Shown here in pieces: positions 43,153-55,084 of a stretch of 64,000 nucleotides of DNA. The translations under genes and the position numbers were made by a program. A model generated the notes under the pieces. That model saw only the letters and a list, made by a program, of their open reading frames with translations, had not been told where the DNA came from and did no database searches. Position 1 is the stretch's first letter, and every line of letters starts with the position of its first letter. This DNA is from Hexactinellida sp. DTS-2022 (Eukaryota; Porifera; Hexactinellida), in the NCBI GenBank assembly GCA_028753945.1, contig JAPNXP010000002.1, positions 4,960,001 to 5,024,000 of the forward strand. The letters are read 5' to 3'.

Positions 43153-45825
43153 CTAGTAGAAATCATAACTTGTTGGATCCGGTTCACTATCACTCTCTGA
43201 CACTATGTCTGGTGGGGAATTCGCCTCGGATTCAGGACAGATGAGTAGATTTTCTTCTCCTCCAGACGTCTTATCTGTGTCAGAGTGGACCATGGGTCGA
43301 TGGGTCATGGGTCATGGGTCAGATGGGTCACATAAATCGATGGGTCAGATGTGTCATGGGTCACGGCTCCGTGACCCATGACCCATGACCCATTTGGAAT
43401 TTCAATGTCATCTTCCTTAAAAATACGTTTCACTCATCATCATCATTATTATTATAACATTGATGTGCATTGATATACTAAACATATTCGACATTGCAAC
43501 AAGTAGGTTTGTTGAGGTATTTAAACCGTTATTCTCTTATTCTGTTATTGTTACATTATAGTATTTAGATATTTAAAATTGTTTGATGGGTCAATGGGTC
43601 ACTCGATGGGTCATGGGTCAATGGGTCAATGGGTCATGGGTCAGAAATGGGATGGGTCAGATGGGTCATGGGTCACCAATGTTGACCCATGGTCCACTCT
43701 GATCTGTGTTATGCAGCAGTAAGAGACGATGCAGGTGTTGTCTGCCGCACTCGTAGCAATATATTTGTTTGCATGCCATACAAGCAGTGCGTTGTGAAGT
43801 TTTACAAGTGCAACATCTTCCTTCATCGCAATTAAACCCTGGTTTCAGATTTTTAATTGGTTGTATTTGGTGCTGAGTGATCATTTCAAGAGACTACATC
43901 GGCAGTATCAGCTTGGCTCCTGGGACGGATGGTGTCTTTACTCGAGACGTATAACTGCCGCAAAGTGATAGAATGACAGATTCCTTGAACCAGGCGAGTG
44001 TATAGCGTTTCTTTTCTGCCTGGTTCCACTCACCCCTAGCATCGATGGCTGCTTTGAAGAGGATCCATGCATTTACAAGGGCAGAATCAAGCACATGAAA
44101 GAATACTTTGAGGTGGCCGCGTTTTGATGTTAGTGAAATGGCATGGTGGCCTACAAGGCGGTCGTGTTTGTCGACTCCTCCCATACGGTGGTTCTGCGCT
44201 TTGAGAATAGGCGGGCTGGCTATAAGTCTCCTGGTGTATTGCTTGTTAGCGTCTCGAATGTTCTTCATACGACATTGGTTGTGTGGTGAATTTGGGATAG
44301 CTGGTAGGTAGTTGGTAATGAAGACGACTTTTTTTATCTTCGGTTCGATACTTCTTATCCATCCAGATGAGTTGACATACAGGTTCTTCCGCATGCAGAT
44401 ATTCATCAGGGCCTTGTCCTTCTCTGGGATGGAAGGTAATGTTAGCCTTGCAGTTGAACCACTTATATGCCCATGTGAGTGGACGCATATTACTGACGAG
44501 ATAATCCAGATCATGGGGTAGTGTGGTGAGCGATGAGGTACCAACCATGCCAGTTTGTCGAGAGCTCAGATAGGCTGCTAAATCGAGGTGAGAGAAGAAT
44601 CTGTCACAATATACGACATGACCTTTATTGAGGTAAGGCTGTGTCAGCTGTAGCACAACATCCCGTCCCCCTACCGATTCAACTGTGCTGCCGAGGTATA
44701 TGTTCTGTGTGAGGGAGTATCCACAACAGGCGCAGCAGATGGCCCAGAGTTTGATGCCATACTTGTGTGGCTTAGCTTTAATGTACTGGCGAAGGACACT
44801 CCTACCATAAAACTTCACCATCATCTCGTCAATGGAGAGTGCTCTAGCCGGTATTAGTAGGGATGCTGAGGTTTTATTCACAGCTGTGAGTAGATTACCG
44901 AGTTTGGCCTCAAAGCGTTGTGCTGTTTTGAGTGTCTGTGGTATTTGATCGTTGTTGGCAAAGTGTAACATAGTAAAGAGCTCTTGGAAACGATCACGGG
45001 TAGTATGGGCTCTGAAATGTGGGAGGTAGAATATCTTCGAATCAGTGAAATAAGTTCGGCGATTTGGCATTTTCACTAGTGAAGTCCACATGAGGAGCCC
45101 GATAAAACAACGAATTTCTTGGTAGGTAGGTTTGTTCCAAGTCAGTTTCTTCAGTTGTTGCCTGCATACTAGCGTTTGTTGGAGAATGTTATTGAATACG
45201 TATGGACGGAATAGTGCATCAAAAAAGTCGATTGGTTCAAAACACTGGAGGAGATGACTAGCCTGTGGTGATAGTGAAGGCTGCTGCGGCGGTGGATTAG
45301 TGTGAAGTGGCTCGATTGGCTCTGGAATAGCCTGCGGCACTTTCTGGAACTTATCCACTGGAATCCTGTCGACACGTAATGCATTCTCATAGGGTTCCTT
45401 ATAGAAGGGCAATGATTCAAGTTGTTGTAGGGATTTTACAGGGTTGCCAGTGTGAAGAGCATGTTGCGAGTCCCATATTCGCGGGTAGAATCGTTCAATG
45501 GGTGTCTGGATCTTGTTCAGAGCTCTTCGATAACTAAGCTTTGCTTGTTGTGACTGTGTTTCACCATTCGCATCTATTGCATAGAAATAGAGATCGGTGC
45601 GTACCAGCCCAGATTGTGATGTATAGTTCAGATCGGGAGTAAAGATGTTCCGTTTCTCCCATTCTTTTGATGATGATTTATTTCCAAAGTAATTAGGAAG
45701 CTGTTCCCTTGGGTCCAGTTTAGGCCGGTAAAGGTCGGGTGGTGGTGTTGGTGGTAGGGTGGTAGGATCACTGTTTGCATCACCGATGTAAGTGATATAT
45801 GTAAAGGGTTTCGTTTGTTTGGAAA
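43153..45825 (-). pseudogene. piggyBac transposase, left-arm copy, N-terminus missing
   Basis: Mirror of the right-arm gene from residues FTYITYIGDAN onward. It contains ALSIDEMMVKFYGR and VVYCDRFFSHLDL (first two catalytic Asp) in one frame, then HRMGGVDKHDRLVG (third) in the next frame. It has the same A7-run frame break (44329-44335), the same TAG after GAKLILPM, and the same MITE in the Cys-rich tail. The inverted-repeat breakpoint removes the acidic N-terminal region. The ATG at 45835 (MTHIS) lies outside the repeat and is fortuitous. Confidence 0.9.
43281..43701 (-). mobile_element. hAT-type minisatellite MITE, left-arm copy
   Basis: Mirror of 50327-50747. Ends CAGAGTGGACCATGGGTC, flanked by the 8-bp duplication ATCTGTGT (43273-43280, 43702-43709). 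The interior is GGGTCAT minisatellite around an AT-rich centre. Confidence 0.85.
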
Positions 45826-47779
45826 TGTGCGTCATGGTTTCTGAGGCTCCCCTGTCCCCCCTTTCCCCCTATTATGGTTGTCTTTCAGATAGGCCCATAG
45901 TTTGTCCAGTAGTTTTGCGCTGTATTGCCCTCTTCTCATATGAACTGGCATTGAGAGACTCAGGCAGCAAAACCAAGTGTGGCTATGAATTACATTAGGC
46001 ACGGGGCTTTACTTAACCGACAATTGGTGACTATCCTTTTGTAGCTTGTCGTGGTTCATTTATCTGAATTAAACTTGTATATAAGTTCGGTTGAGATGGT
46101 CTTTTCTTTGTCTAATGTATCGACTTATTATATCCAGGCATCCTTTATGTATAAAGCATATAGCGGCAGATTGACTACAGCAGAAAAAGCTGATTTCTTC
46201 GATTGGTAGTTTCTCAATATAGGTGTGTATTTTTGGTTTGGTTGAGTTAGTGTCCTAATGGAATGTGTATCTCTAGAATTCGTGTCACTTGACGTCAACT
46301 TGGAAGATTCTTCCTCATCCTTCTAATTATAGAAGCAACTGTATAACTATGTATAGAGCTAATTAGTGTGTGTCTAAGTATAGACTTATCAGATGTTTTC
46401 CGGGTAACTTGAGCTAATTTGTGTCATATTAAAGGTCACACGTGTTTTAGTTCGAGGATTATGATATTTGCATTCCTTTAGTCTTGATTCGTTACTAACT
46501 TGCTACTGGTGGCCTCTTAGTTCCGCTTCCGTTGTTGTAAACGTGGTGTATAAGCAAACATTGTGGGCGTCTATCCTCAAATTATCGACGCTTGCGCGAG
46601 AATTTCTTCTGACGTTTACAATCAACTGTCACCCATTAGTACATTTTGAATTCATGTCTATTTATAAATCAACACATTCGATTTGTTCTGGAGTTAGCTT
46701 AATTTACGTTACAGCTGCATTATCCACAATTTCCGGCTAACTTAAATACATGCAAACTCTGCAAAGTGTTGCAATTTGTCTAAGAAAATTGCTTTAGCTA
46801 ATTATTTGACCTGTAGAACCCTCCTTTTCAACTTCGTCTAAATAAATTACTTAGATATATCATTTCCATTAGAAACGTGCTGGAGACTCCTGCACTCAAT
46901 TTACCCATGTACAATGTGTACCATGACAACTACATGAAGTCTCGAGATACGCTTGGCCATCACCTGTAGACTTGTAGCACCGCATCACTCAAAAACTTAT
47001 CTAATTACTATGTCCCACTATAATATTATTGTCCTAGAGTAATATCATTTTTAATTAGTAGTGTAATTAGATCACAGTCTGATTACGCTGATAACGTAAC
47101 ACCTATAGATGCAGTAGTATCCTATGTTATTTTTCTCATCGTCAGGTGTAGCTGGACTTAGAGCACAACGAACAACGAACGACAATGACGGCCATTGTTC
47201 AGATTAGAATGTTCCAGAATTCTTGTATTCCTGATTATGTTGCTGTTAGAGTTCTGTATGTGTTGTATTGGGGGAATTGGTCTAAATTTGCTGAGTTTCA
47301 CTATAATTATCGTTGTATTATATTATTTGTAATTCGTTTAACCTTTACCGCATCTAGTTGGAGTAAACTGTTATCAGGGTTATATTTATGAACACGCCAT
47401 ACGCATCGAGGCGTATATAACTGACTGTCGAGGGAAGATTATTAAGTGATAATTATGTAACTTACTCATACTTGAATACAATTTAATTCATCTTGCTCTG
47501 TAAAGTTTAAAGAATTCTCGAAAGGTTAATACAAATCTGTGCACAACAATTGAAAACGTCTTGTGAACTAATTTTAAGAAAAGGTCAAACCACTAGTGCA
47601 CAGTTTGTACTAATTTGAGCATAATGTGACATGTGACACCTTTTCTTTCAGTTAGTATATAATATAAGGGCACTGGTGAAGCAGCTCATATAACTATTCC
47701 AACGCCAACTCAAGCTAGATATTTACTTGGAAAGTTTATTCCCTCGCAAATTGAAGCAATTCATGGAAAATAGATCAGA
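45826..47779. other. spacer between inverted-repeat arms
   Basis: Unique sequence that does not fold on itself, AT-rich, without a supported gene. A pyrimidine-rich stretch with CTTTCAG lies near 45880. The last ~420 bp before the right arm hold the piggyBac N-terminal coding region. Confidence 0.6.
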
Positions 47780-50700
47780 ACAGCCAACACATTCAATTGG
47801 GAGCTGGAAGCTGAGGAAGCGATCAGGGATGATGTCCCACTTCTATCCATCTCTTACATACAAGATGTATACCAATCAAATGACGAATTCCTCTCTGAAG
47901 ATGAGGAAGATACTGATTTGTATGGCATTCTCACAACACCCCTCACGCCTAGCACACACGACATATCTACAACGGACATACCCCTTCCCAGTCTTGCGAC
48001 GCAATTAGCAGATGTCTTCCAGCCGGAATTGCAGATACAGTCTCCAGCAACACCATCTACAGAGCCAGATACAGGCAACTTTCCCCAAAAGTTTATCTTT
48101 CCTCCACCACTAGAGGTCTCTACCCAGCATGCTAAGGGAAAGCGATAATCTACTCCACCCACATTGAGAGAAGTAAAACGGGTTCCCGGAACTACAACCC
48201 ATTTTCCAAACAAACGCAACCCTTTACATATATCACTTACATCGGTGATGCAAACAGTGATCCTACCACCCTACCACCAACACCACCACCCGACCTTTAC
48301 CGGCCTAAACTGGACCCAAGGGAACAGCTTCCTAATTACTTTGGAAATAAATCATCATCAAAAGAATGGGAGAAACGGAACATCTTTACTCCCGATCTGA
48401 ACTATACATCACAATCTGGGCTGGTACGCACCGATCTCTATTTCTATGCAATAGATGCGAATGGTGAAACACAGTCACAACAAGCAAAGCTTAGTTATCG
48501 AAGAGCTCTGAACAAGATCCAGACACCCATTGAACGATTCTACCCGCGAATATGGGACTCGCAACATGCTCTTCACACTGGCAACCCTGTAAAATCCCTA
48601 CAACAACTTGAATCATTGCCCTTCTATAAGGAACCCTATGAGAATGCATTACGTGTCGACAGGATTCCAGTGGATAAGTTCCAGAAAGTGCCGCAGGCTA
48701 TTCCAGAGCCAATCGAGCCACTTCACACTAATCCACCGCCGCAGCAGCCTTCACTATCACCACAGGCTAGTCATCTCCTCCAGTGTTTTGAACCAATCGA
48801 CTTTTTTGATGCACTATTCCGTCCATACGTATTCAATAACATTCTCCAACAAACGCTAGTATGCAGGCAACAACTGAAGAAACTGACTTGGAACAAACCT
48901 ACCTACCAAGAAATTCGTTGTTTTATCGGGCTCCTCATGTGGACTTCACTAGTGAAAATGCCAAATCGCCGAACTTATTTCACTGATTCGAAGATATTCT
49001 ACCTCCCACATTTCAGAGCCCATACTACCCGTGATCGTTTCCAAGAGCTCTTTACTATGTTACACTTTGCCAACAACGATCAAATACCACAGACACTCAA
49101 AACAGCACAACGCTTTGAGGCCAAACTCGGTAATCTACTCACAGCTGTGAATAAAACCTCAGCATCCCTACTAATACCGGCTAGAGCACTCTCCATTGAC
49201 GAGATGATGGTGAAGTTTTATGGTAGGAGTGTCCTTCGCCAGTACATTAAAGCTAAGCCACACAAGTATGGCATCAAACTCTGGGCCATCTGCTGCGCCT
49301 GTTGTGGATACTCCCTCACACAGAACATATACCTCGGCAGCACAGTTGAATCGGTAGGGGGACGGGATGTTGTGCTACAGCTGACACAGCCTTACCTCAA
49401 TAAAGGTCATGTCGTATATTGTGACAGATTCTTCTCTCACCTCGATTTAGCAGCCTATCTGAGCTCTCGACAAACTGGCATGGTTGGTACCTCATCGCTC
49501 ACCACACTACCCCATGATCTGGATTATCTCGTCAGTAATATGCGTCCACTCACATGGGCATATAAGTGGTTCAACTGCAAGGCTAACATTACCTTCCATC
49601 CCAGAGAAGGACAAGGCCCTGATGAATATCTGCATGCGGAAGAACCTGTATGTCAACTCATCTGGATGGATAAGAAGTATCGAACCGAAGATAAAAAAAG
49701 TCGTCTTCATTACCAACTACCTACCAGCTATCCCAAATTCACCACACAACCAATGTCGTATGAAGAACATTCGAGACGCTAACAAGCAATACACCAGGAG
49801 ACTTATAGCCAGCCCGCCTATTCTCAAAGCGCAGAACCACCGTATGGGAGGAGTCGACAAACACGACCGCCTTGTAGGCCACCATGCCATTTCACTAACA
49901 TCAAAACGCGGCCACCTCAAAGTATTCTTTCATGTGCTTGATTCTGCCCTTGTAAATGCATGGATCCTCTTCAAAGCAGCCATCGATGCTAGGGGTGAGT
50001 GGAACCAGGCAGAAAAGAAACGCTATACACTCGCCTGGTTCAAGGAATCTGTCATTCTATCACTTTGCGGCAGTTATACGTCTCGAGTAAAGACACCATC
50101 CGTCCCAGGAGCCAAGCTGATACTGCCGATGTAGTCTCTTGAAATGATCACTCAGCACCAAATACAACCAATTAAAAATCTGAAACCAGGGTTTAATTGC
50201 GATGAAGGAAGATGTTGCACTTGTAAAACTTCACAACGCACTGCTTGTATGGCATGCAAACAAATATATTGCTACGAGTGCGGCAGACAACACCTGCATC
50301 GTCTCTTACTGCTGCATAACACAGATCAGAGTGGACCATGGGTCAACATTGGTGACCCATGACCCATCTGACCCATCCCATTTCTGACCCATGACCCATT
50401 GACCCATTGACCCATGACCCATCGAGTGACCCATTGACCCATCAAACAATTTTAAATATCTAAATACTATAATGTAACAATAACAGAATAAGAGAATAAC
50501 GGTTTAAATACCTCAACAAACCTACTTGTTGCAATGTCGAATATGTTTAGTATATCAATGCACATCAATGTTATAATAATAATGATGATGATGAGTGAAA
50601 CGTATTTTTAAGGAAGATGACATTGAAATTCCAAATGGGTCATGGGTCATGGGTCACGGAGCCGTGACCCATGACACATCTGACCCATCGATTTATGTGA

Positions 50701-50875
50701 CCCATCTGACCCATGACCCATGACCCATCGACCCATGGTCCACTCTGACACAGATAAGACGTCTGGAGGAGAAGAAAATCTACTCATCTGTCCTGAATCC
50801 GAGGCGAATTCCCCACCAGACATAGTGTCAGAGAGTGATAGTGAACCGGATCCAACAAGTTATGATTTCTACTAG
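47780..50875 (+). pseudogene. piggyBac transposase, right-arm (parental) copy
   Basis: An acidic N-terminal region at 47780-48148 (WELEAEEAIRDD, SNDEFLSEDEEDTDLYGIL) is followed by a frame change before 48203. The core at 48203-49692 includes ALSIDEMMVKFYGR and VVYCDRFFSHLDL. One extra base in the A7 run at 49693-49699 moves the frame to the C-terminal part with HRMGGVDKHDRLVG. Thus all three catalytic Asp of the DDD family are present. TAG at 50132-50134 interrupts PM-SLE. After it comes a Cys/His-rich domain (CCTCKTSQRTACMACKQIYC then YECGRQHLH), the terminal zinc finger of piggyBac proteins. A MITE of 421 bp plus an 8-bp duplication (429 bp, 143 codons) splits this tail. The reading then resumes in frame to an acidic end (SESDSEPDP) and TAG at 50873. 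Inactive as written. Confidence 0.9.
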
Positions 50876-53800
50876 TATTTTAGGGCTCCCTACCTGACCA
50901 GATGAAATATACATGTGTGTGTGTTAATTATACTTGTACTCGTGTGTTGATATATACTTGTGAGTGGATTCCACTTGTACGTACTCGTTGTGTATATTAT
51001 ACATGACTCGTGTGAAACCACTTGTAGGTTGTATTGAATTATATGATATGAAAATTACAATGTTTGCCAGGATGAAATTATTGAATGATAACTTGATAAT
51101 AATGTACAAAATTATTACATGATGTATACGGTAACTGTATACTATATTTTGATAGTATTATTGTATTTCTAAAGGGGTTGATTGGTTTGGGTTGCGGGTT
51201 TGGCTTGTGCGAAATATCCAACCATCTGTGAAGTATTAAGTATATCTGGAGCTGTTCCACCAATCTACAGTCCAAGACCTGGTGGAGGAGTTTGGCATGG
51301 AGGAATATAAGGCCTACAAGCATTATGTGAAGCTATACGGAAGGAATCTCCGATCGGTCCACAAGAAGCTCACCTTTAAAGAGAGAGACCAACTTCGAGC
51401 ACGAAACACCCACGAAATATCTGTGTATTTACCAGCAGACAGGCCAATCAATCTTATTGAATATTAGTATTACAATGTATTTCGATAGAGGAATGTAACA
51501 TGTACCAATTCATTGTGCTGTCTATTATTACATATGACATGAATATATAATATGGCCAGATTATTGGCAACAGTTTTACAGTATTTCCTATAAGGGTTTC
51601 GGCGGTGTCCACGGAAAATGCTCATTTACCTAAACTTCCGGGTAAATGCGTTTGGAAATGTTCATTTCCAGAATATGAGGTAGAGTCCGAGTTGGGAAGT
51701 AAGCTCCCCGAAAATTATAGGGAGACTGCTTTACACTCAGTAGCTGATTCCAAACACATATAGTAGATCGATTAGAAATGGAGACAGAGAGTAAATAATT
51801 TGGGATAATAATAGCCATTTGGTAGCATTCGCAACCACACAAAAGTTTATGTATGCTGCATTCGTTCCATTTATATATTAGCAAACATAACTTTCAAAAA
51901 GCCACTTGATCCGGGCCATAAAAGGCTCTCCATACATATTAGCCTCAGTTACGTTCAAACATGAAATACCCGGCTAGATGTGTAACTATTGTAATTGTAA
52001 TGTATTTCACAGAAAGTATTTTAATGAAGAGTATTTTCAATATGAATCAAAAATAATGAAATACAAATCACAAGATAATAATCCAATCCAATAATGCAAT
52101 AAGTACTACAAGATGTCTATAGCATTCATTAATATATGATATACTTCATCAGCCTATGGTTGGCTGAAACCTTATCCAGTGGAGACACTGCGTGAATCTT
52201 AGATCTATGGTGTCATGATTCTCACACAAGTATCCGGCTGACTTCATTTCATTGTCTGCCAATTCTTGATTGATATAAGCAATGTCTACAACAGATAAAT
52301 GGCCCCATTACGGGATCAATGGTTTATCTAGAAGCGCGCGACACAAGCTTAGAGGCACACCACAGCTTGCATCTAGGTTCCCAGCAACATAGGATATTGT
52401 ATTGTTCGAAATAACAATTGATTGCAATTGATATAATAGAATAATTCAGCAGATATTTACAAAACAATGACATATATTATGTGTATAAACACTGTCCGTT
52501 GCTAGGTAGCTTGGTCATTCTGGTACGTAAAGTAAGAGAAGGAGTACTCAGTAGTGGGTAGAGGATCAATGAAGTAGAGACTCTCTCCCAATGAAAACTC
52601 CTAAACAGTCTATCTAAATACAAAAACAAGTAAAAACACTTCTAAGTGAAACGAAGACGATAAACCAATTGAATTACTAATTTGTCAATGTGTTGAAATT
52701 AGATAATTTCGAAACTATGCTTGGCACAAAGAGAGTTTGCTGGCCATTAGAGCTGTTGAGTTACATTATAGCTTGTAACAGGCAATTATTACGAAGAATT
52801 ATCAGCTCAAGGAAATATGCCAAAACAATTTTGCTAACTTATGAGATTCATCAATTGATCAAACAGACCATGGTTGGATACGTAGATCCTAATTGGAATT
52901 GCCACGCTATTCACACACAATTCCTAGTATATTGACGCGGTATTCAATAGCTAGATTAGTCATATAGCAGGGTGATAAGTGAATTAATAAGTTATCACTA
53001 ACAGGACGAGTCGGATAGGATAGGATAGGATAGGATAGGATAGGATAGGAAGGGAACTTCAAAATGTGTTACGTTTACGAAAAACAAACACAATTAGTGG
53101 AAGATAGTGATTACTAACCAAACGAATTTGGATAATTTCTATATAATGTTATTGTAAGTGCTAAATGGTAACGCCGTATAGATTTCAATCCTAAGTATAT
53201 GGAAATTAATTACATATTTTTACACACTTACATGCGATTCGAAGATAATAGTAACCTTTTCAACTTTCAAGAGCAGTCAGTACATTGCAAGAATCATTCT
53301 GGATAGCTTCGGATGAGCAGAAGTACATCAGTCGTAACAACTCAAGACACAGGTCAAACTTTTATTTGACAATATATAAAGCGTTAGTCATCGACCAATA
53401 CTGAATTGAGCATCTGAAACATGGCTGTGGTTATGAAATTAGTGTACTCTAACTCTCGCTGCAGATGAACTCAGGACGAGTAGCTTAGCGTATCCCAACA
53501 TAACCAACTGCCCGTTACAGTTAGCCCTTGGCGTCCCAATCAAAGAAATATGCGTAGCAACATTCTATAGTAAAGCTTCATGTCGAGTCAAAGCAAATAT
53601 AAATATGTATAGCGTATAATAACAAAAATAACACGCATTCAGACAGATAAACAGCTTCAGAGTATTGAGCTGTATTGTATATTTGTGTGTAATCGAATTG
53701 AAATAATATATGTAAAGAGAAATGAAGAGAAAATGTGATGTTCGGTGGGTTCCAACCAGAGGTTTATCCAGCATTTTATTGGCCGGCACTTTATCATGGA

Positions 53801-53965
53801 AGGTAAAATTCTACGGCACCCTAAAGTTATCAGCCATGATACATATTCGGTATATTTCAATGATGCGGCATTATATGGAGGATCTAAAATTTGTACGGAA
53901 ATCAAACAGGGAATTATCCACGATGTCTGGGCCAGAAAATCTGGACAGACACCTGAAGCAACATT
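48203..53965 (+). repeat. right arm of 5.7-kb inverted repeat
   Basis: Mirror of 40087-45825. In the outer ~225 bp I find four substitutions (in codons of the ORF at 53745) and a 13-bp insertion/duplication GCCAGAAAATCTG at 53941-53953. All the ORF translations I compared farther in are identical. Beyond GACAGACACCTG at 53965 similarity stops. Confidence 0.9.
50327..50747 (+). mobile_element. hAT-type minisatellite MITE, right-arm copy
   Basis: Inverted ends CAGAGTGGACCATGGGTC and GACCCATGGTCCACTCTG, flanked by the exact 8-bp duplication ACACAGAT (50319-50326, 50748-50755). Both sub-terminal zones are TGACCCATGACCCAT minisatellite in opposite senses, so the element can fold along most of its length around an AT-rich centre with a TAA/ATGATG microsatellite. 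No ORF. CAG ends and 8-bp duplication fit hAT. Confidence 0.85.
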
Positions 53966-53984
53966 TGCTGTAGAGCACGATTAG
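53745..53984 (+). CDS. unrecognised ORF at outer edge of right arm
   Basis: 79 codons, the mirror of 40065-40283, reading GSNQRFIQHFIGRHFIMEGK. It differs from the left copy at four residues (N/I, W/R, L/I, F/I) and then shifts to a different tail after the 13-bp insertion. Probably a gene fragment; no family known. Confidence 0.3.
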   Translation: MGSNQRFIQHFIGRHFIMEGKILRHPKVISHDTYSVYFNDAALYGGSKICTEIKQGIIHDVWARKSGQTPEATFAVEHD

Positions 53985-54540
53985 CGGATGTTGCCTTGTG
54001 GCACCTCCTAACGGCAATTGCTAAGACAGAAATTCCTTTACCAAACAGCAAGCATTCATATATCACATGGAAAATAGTAGTTTGGGAATCGCACTGCATA
54101 GTATAATCGTGTTCGTTTATATTTTTGAAAACAACAAAATCTATTTGAAAATAATATGTGTTTCTCTTACAAAAACAAATACAATGAACTGGATAGAAAG
54201 CAATGATTGGATATTTCGTCTGTATTGAGACAGGAACTGATGTGGTGCATTGGGATTAGGGATCGACGGGAATCCCGGCCCCGCCCACGGTTCCGGCAAA
54301 AAGCTGCTACTTCTACTTCTACCCTGGCCCCGGCCAAAAGCACTTAAACTAGCCGGGGACTATTTGTGTCGAAAAACATATGCTAAAACTTGTTAACAAA
54401 GTAAACCACGACTAGACGGGATTTTTGTACTTGGTAGAAAAATGATATAAACAATTGAAAAAATAGGAGAGAAATTAAATGAATGAAAAAATGAATGAAG
54501 AAAATAATAAGAAATAGTAAGGAAAACCAGAAATAAGTAA
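53985..54540. other. no gene seen
   Basis: AT-rich, with a GC-rich island at 54245-54365 (GGGAATCCCGGCCCCGCCC, GGCCCCGGCC) that may be an element end. Confidence 0.3.
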
Positions 54541-55084
54541 AGAGACAGGATATACTAAGTTCAAACATCCAGCTCTGGTCCAAATATCCCGTTCTGGTCC
54601 AAATATCCCGTTCAGGTCCAAATATCCCGCTCAGGTCCAAATATCCCGTTCAGGTCCAAATATCCCGATTTGTTCTATCTGTCCAGTATTGATTATGTTA
54701 TTCTCTTAGACCTGATTGTCTTATACACCTTTCAGGTCCCAATATCCCGTCAGGTCCATATATCCCGGCCAGGTCCCAATATACCGTCAGGTCCAAATAT
54801 CCCGTCCAGGTCCAGATATCCCGTCCAGGTCCAAATATCCCGTTTTGTTCTATCTGTCCAGTATTGATTATGTTATTCTCTTAGACCCGATTGTCTTATA
54901 TTCCGTTCAGGTCCCAATATCCCGTCAGGTCCAAATATCCCGTTTTGTTCTATCTGTCCAGTATTGATTATGTTATTCTCTTAGACCCGATTGTCTTATA
55001 TTCCGTTCAGGTCCAGATATCCCGTCAGGTCCATATATCCCGACCAGGTCCATATATCCCGTTTTGTTCTATCTGTCCAGTATT
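54541..55084 (+). repeat. AGGTCCAAATATCCCGT minisatellite with higher-order unit
   Basis: About 18-20-bp repeats of AGGTCCAAATATCCCGTTC are interspersed with a longer block. That block contains TTGTTCTATCTGTCCAGTAT, TGATTATGTTATTCTCTTAG and ACCCGATTGTCTTATA, and it recurs three or four times. The same block occurs once at 30945-31030. It ends abruptly at the piggyBac fragment. Confidence 0.8.

Larger units (their letters stand above)
40087..45825 (-). repeat. left arm of 5.7-kb inverted repeat
   Basis: Every landmark mirrors the right arm with coordinates summing to 94028, so there is no net length change from about 40100 to 45825. Matching pairs include the C-terminal transposase ORF 43894-44544 with 49484-50134 and the ORF 41093-41338 with 52690-52935, with identical translations. 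A (TATCC)7 microsatellite at 40981-41015 has the same count as its mirror. The inner breakpoint is in the piggyBac N-terminal region at TTTCCAAACAAACG. The outer end is near CAGGTGTCTGTC at 40087. Confidence 0.9.

Noticed and set aside
43260-43400. GGGTCA repeats as nuclear-receptor response elements
   Set aside because: They are part of a bounded MITE with target duplications, and the density reflects minisatellite amplification.
49691-49700. A7 tract as a programmed -1 frameshift site in piggyBac
   Set aside because: The continuing frame is +1 relative to the first, not -1, and other transposases here show the same kind of single-base run errors.
50132-50134. In-frame TAG as evidence for a reassigned stop codon
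   Set aside because: The related piggyBac at 55085 has no stop there, and TAA, TAG and TGA all end recognisable ORFs in this window. A nonsense mutation is simpler.
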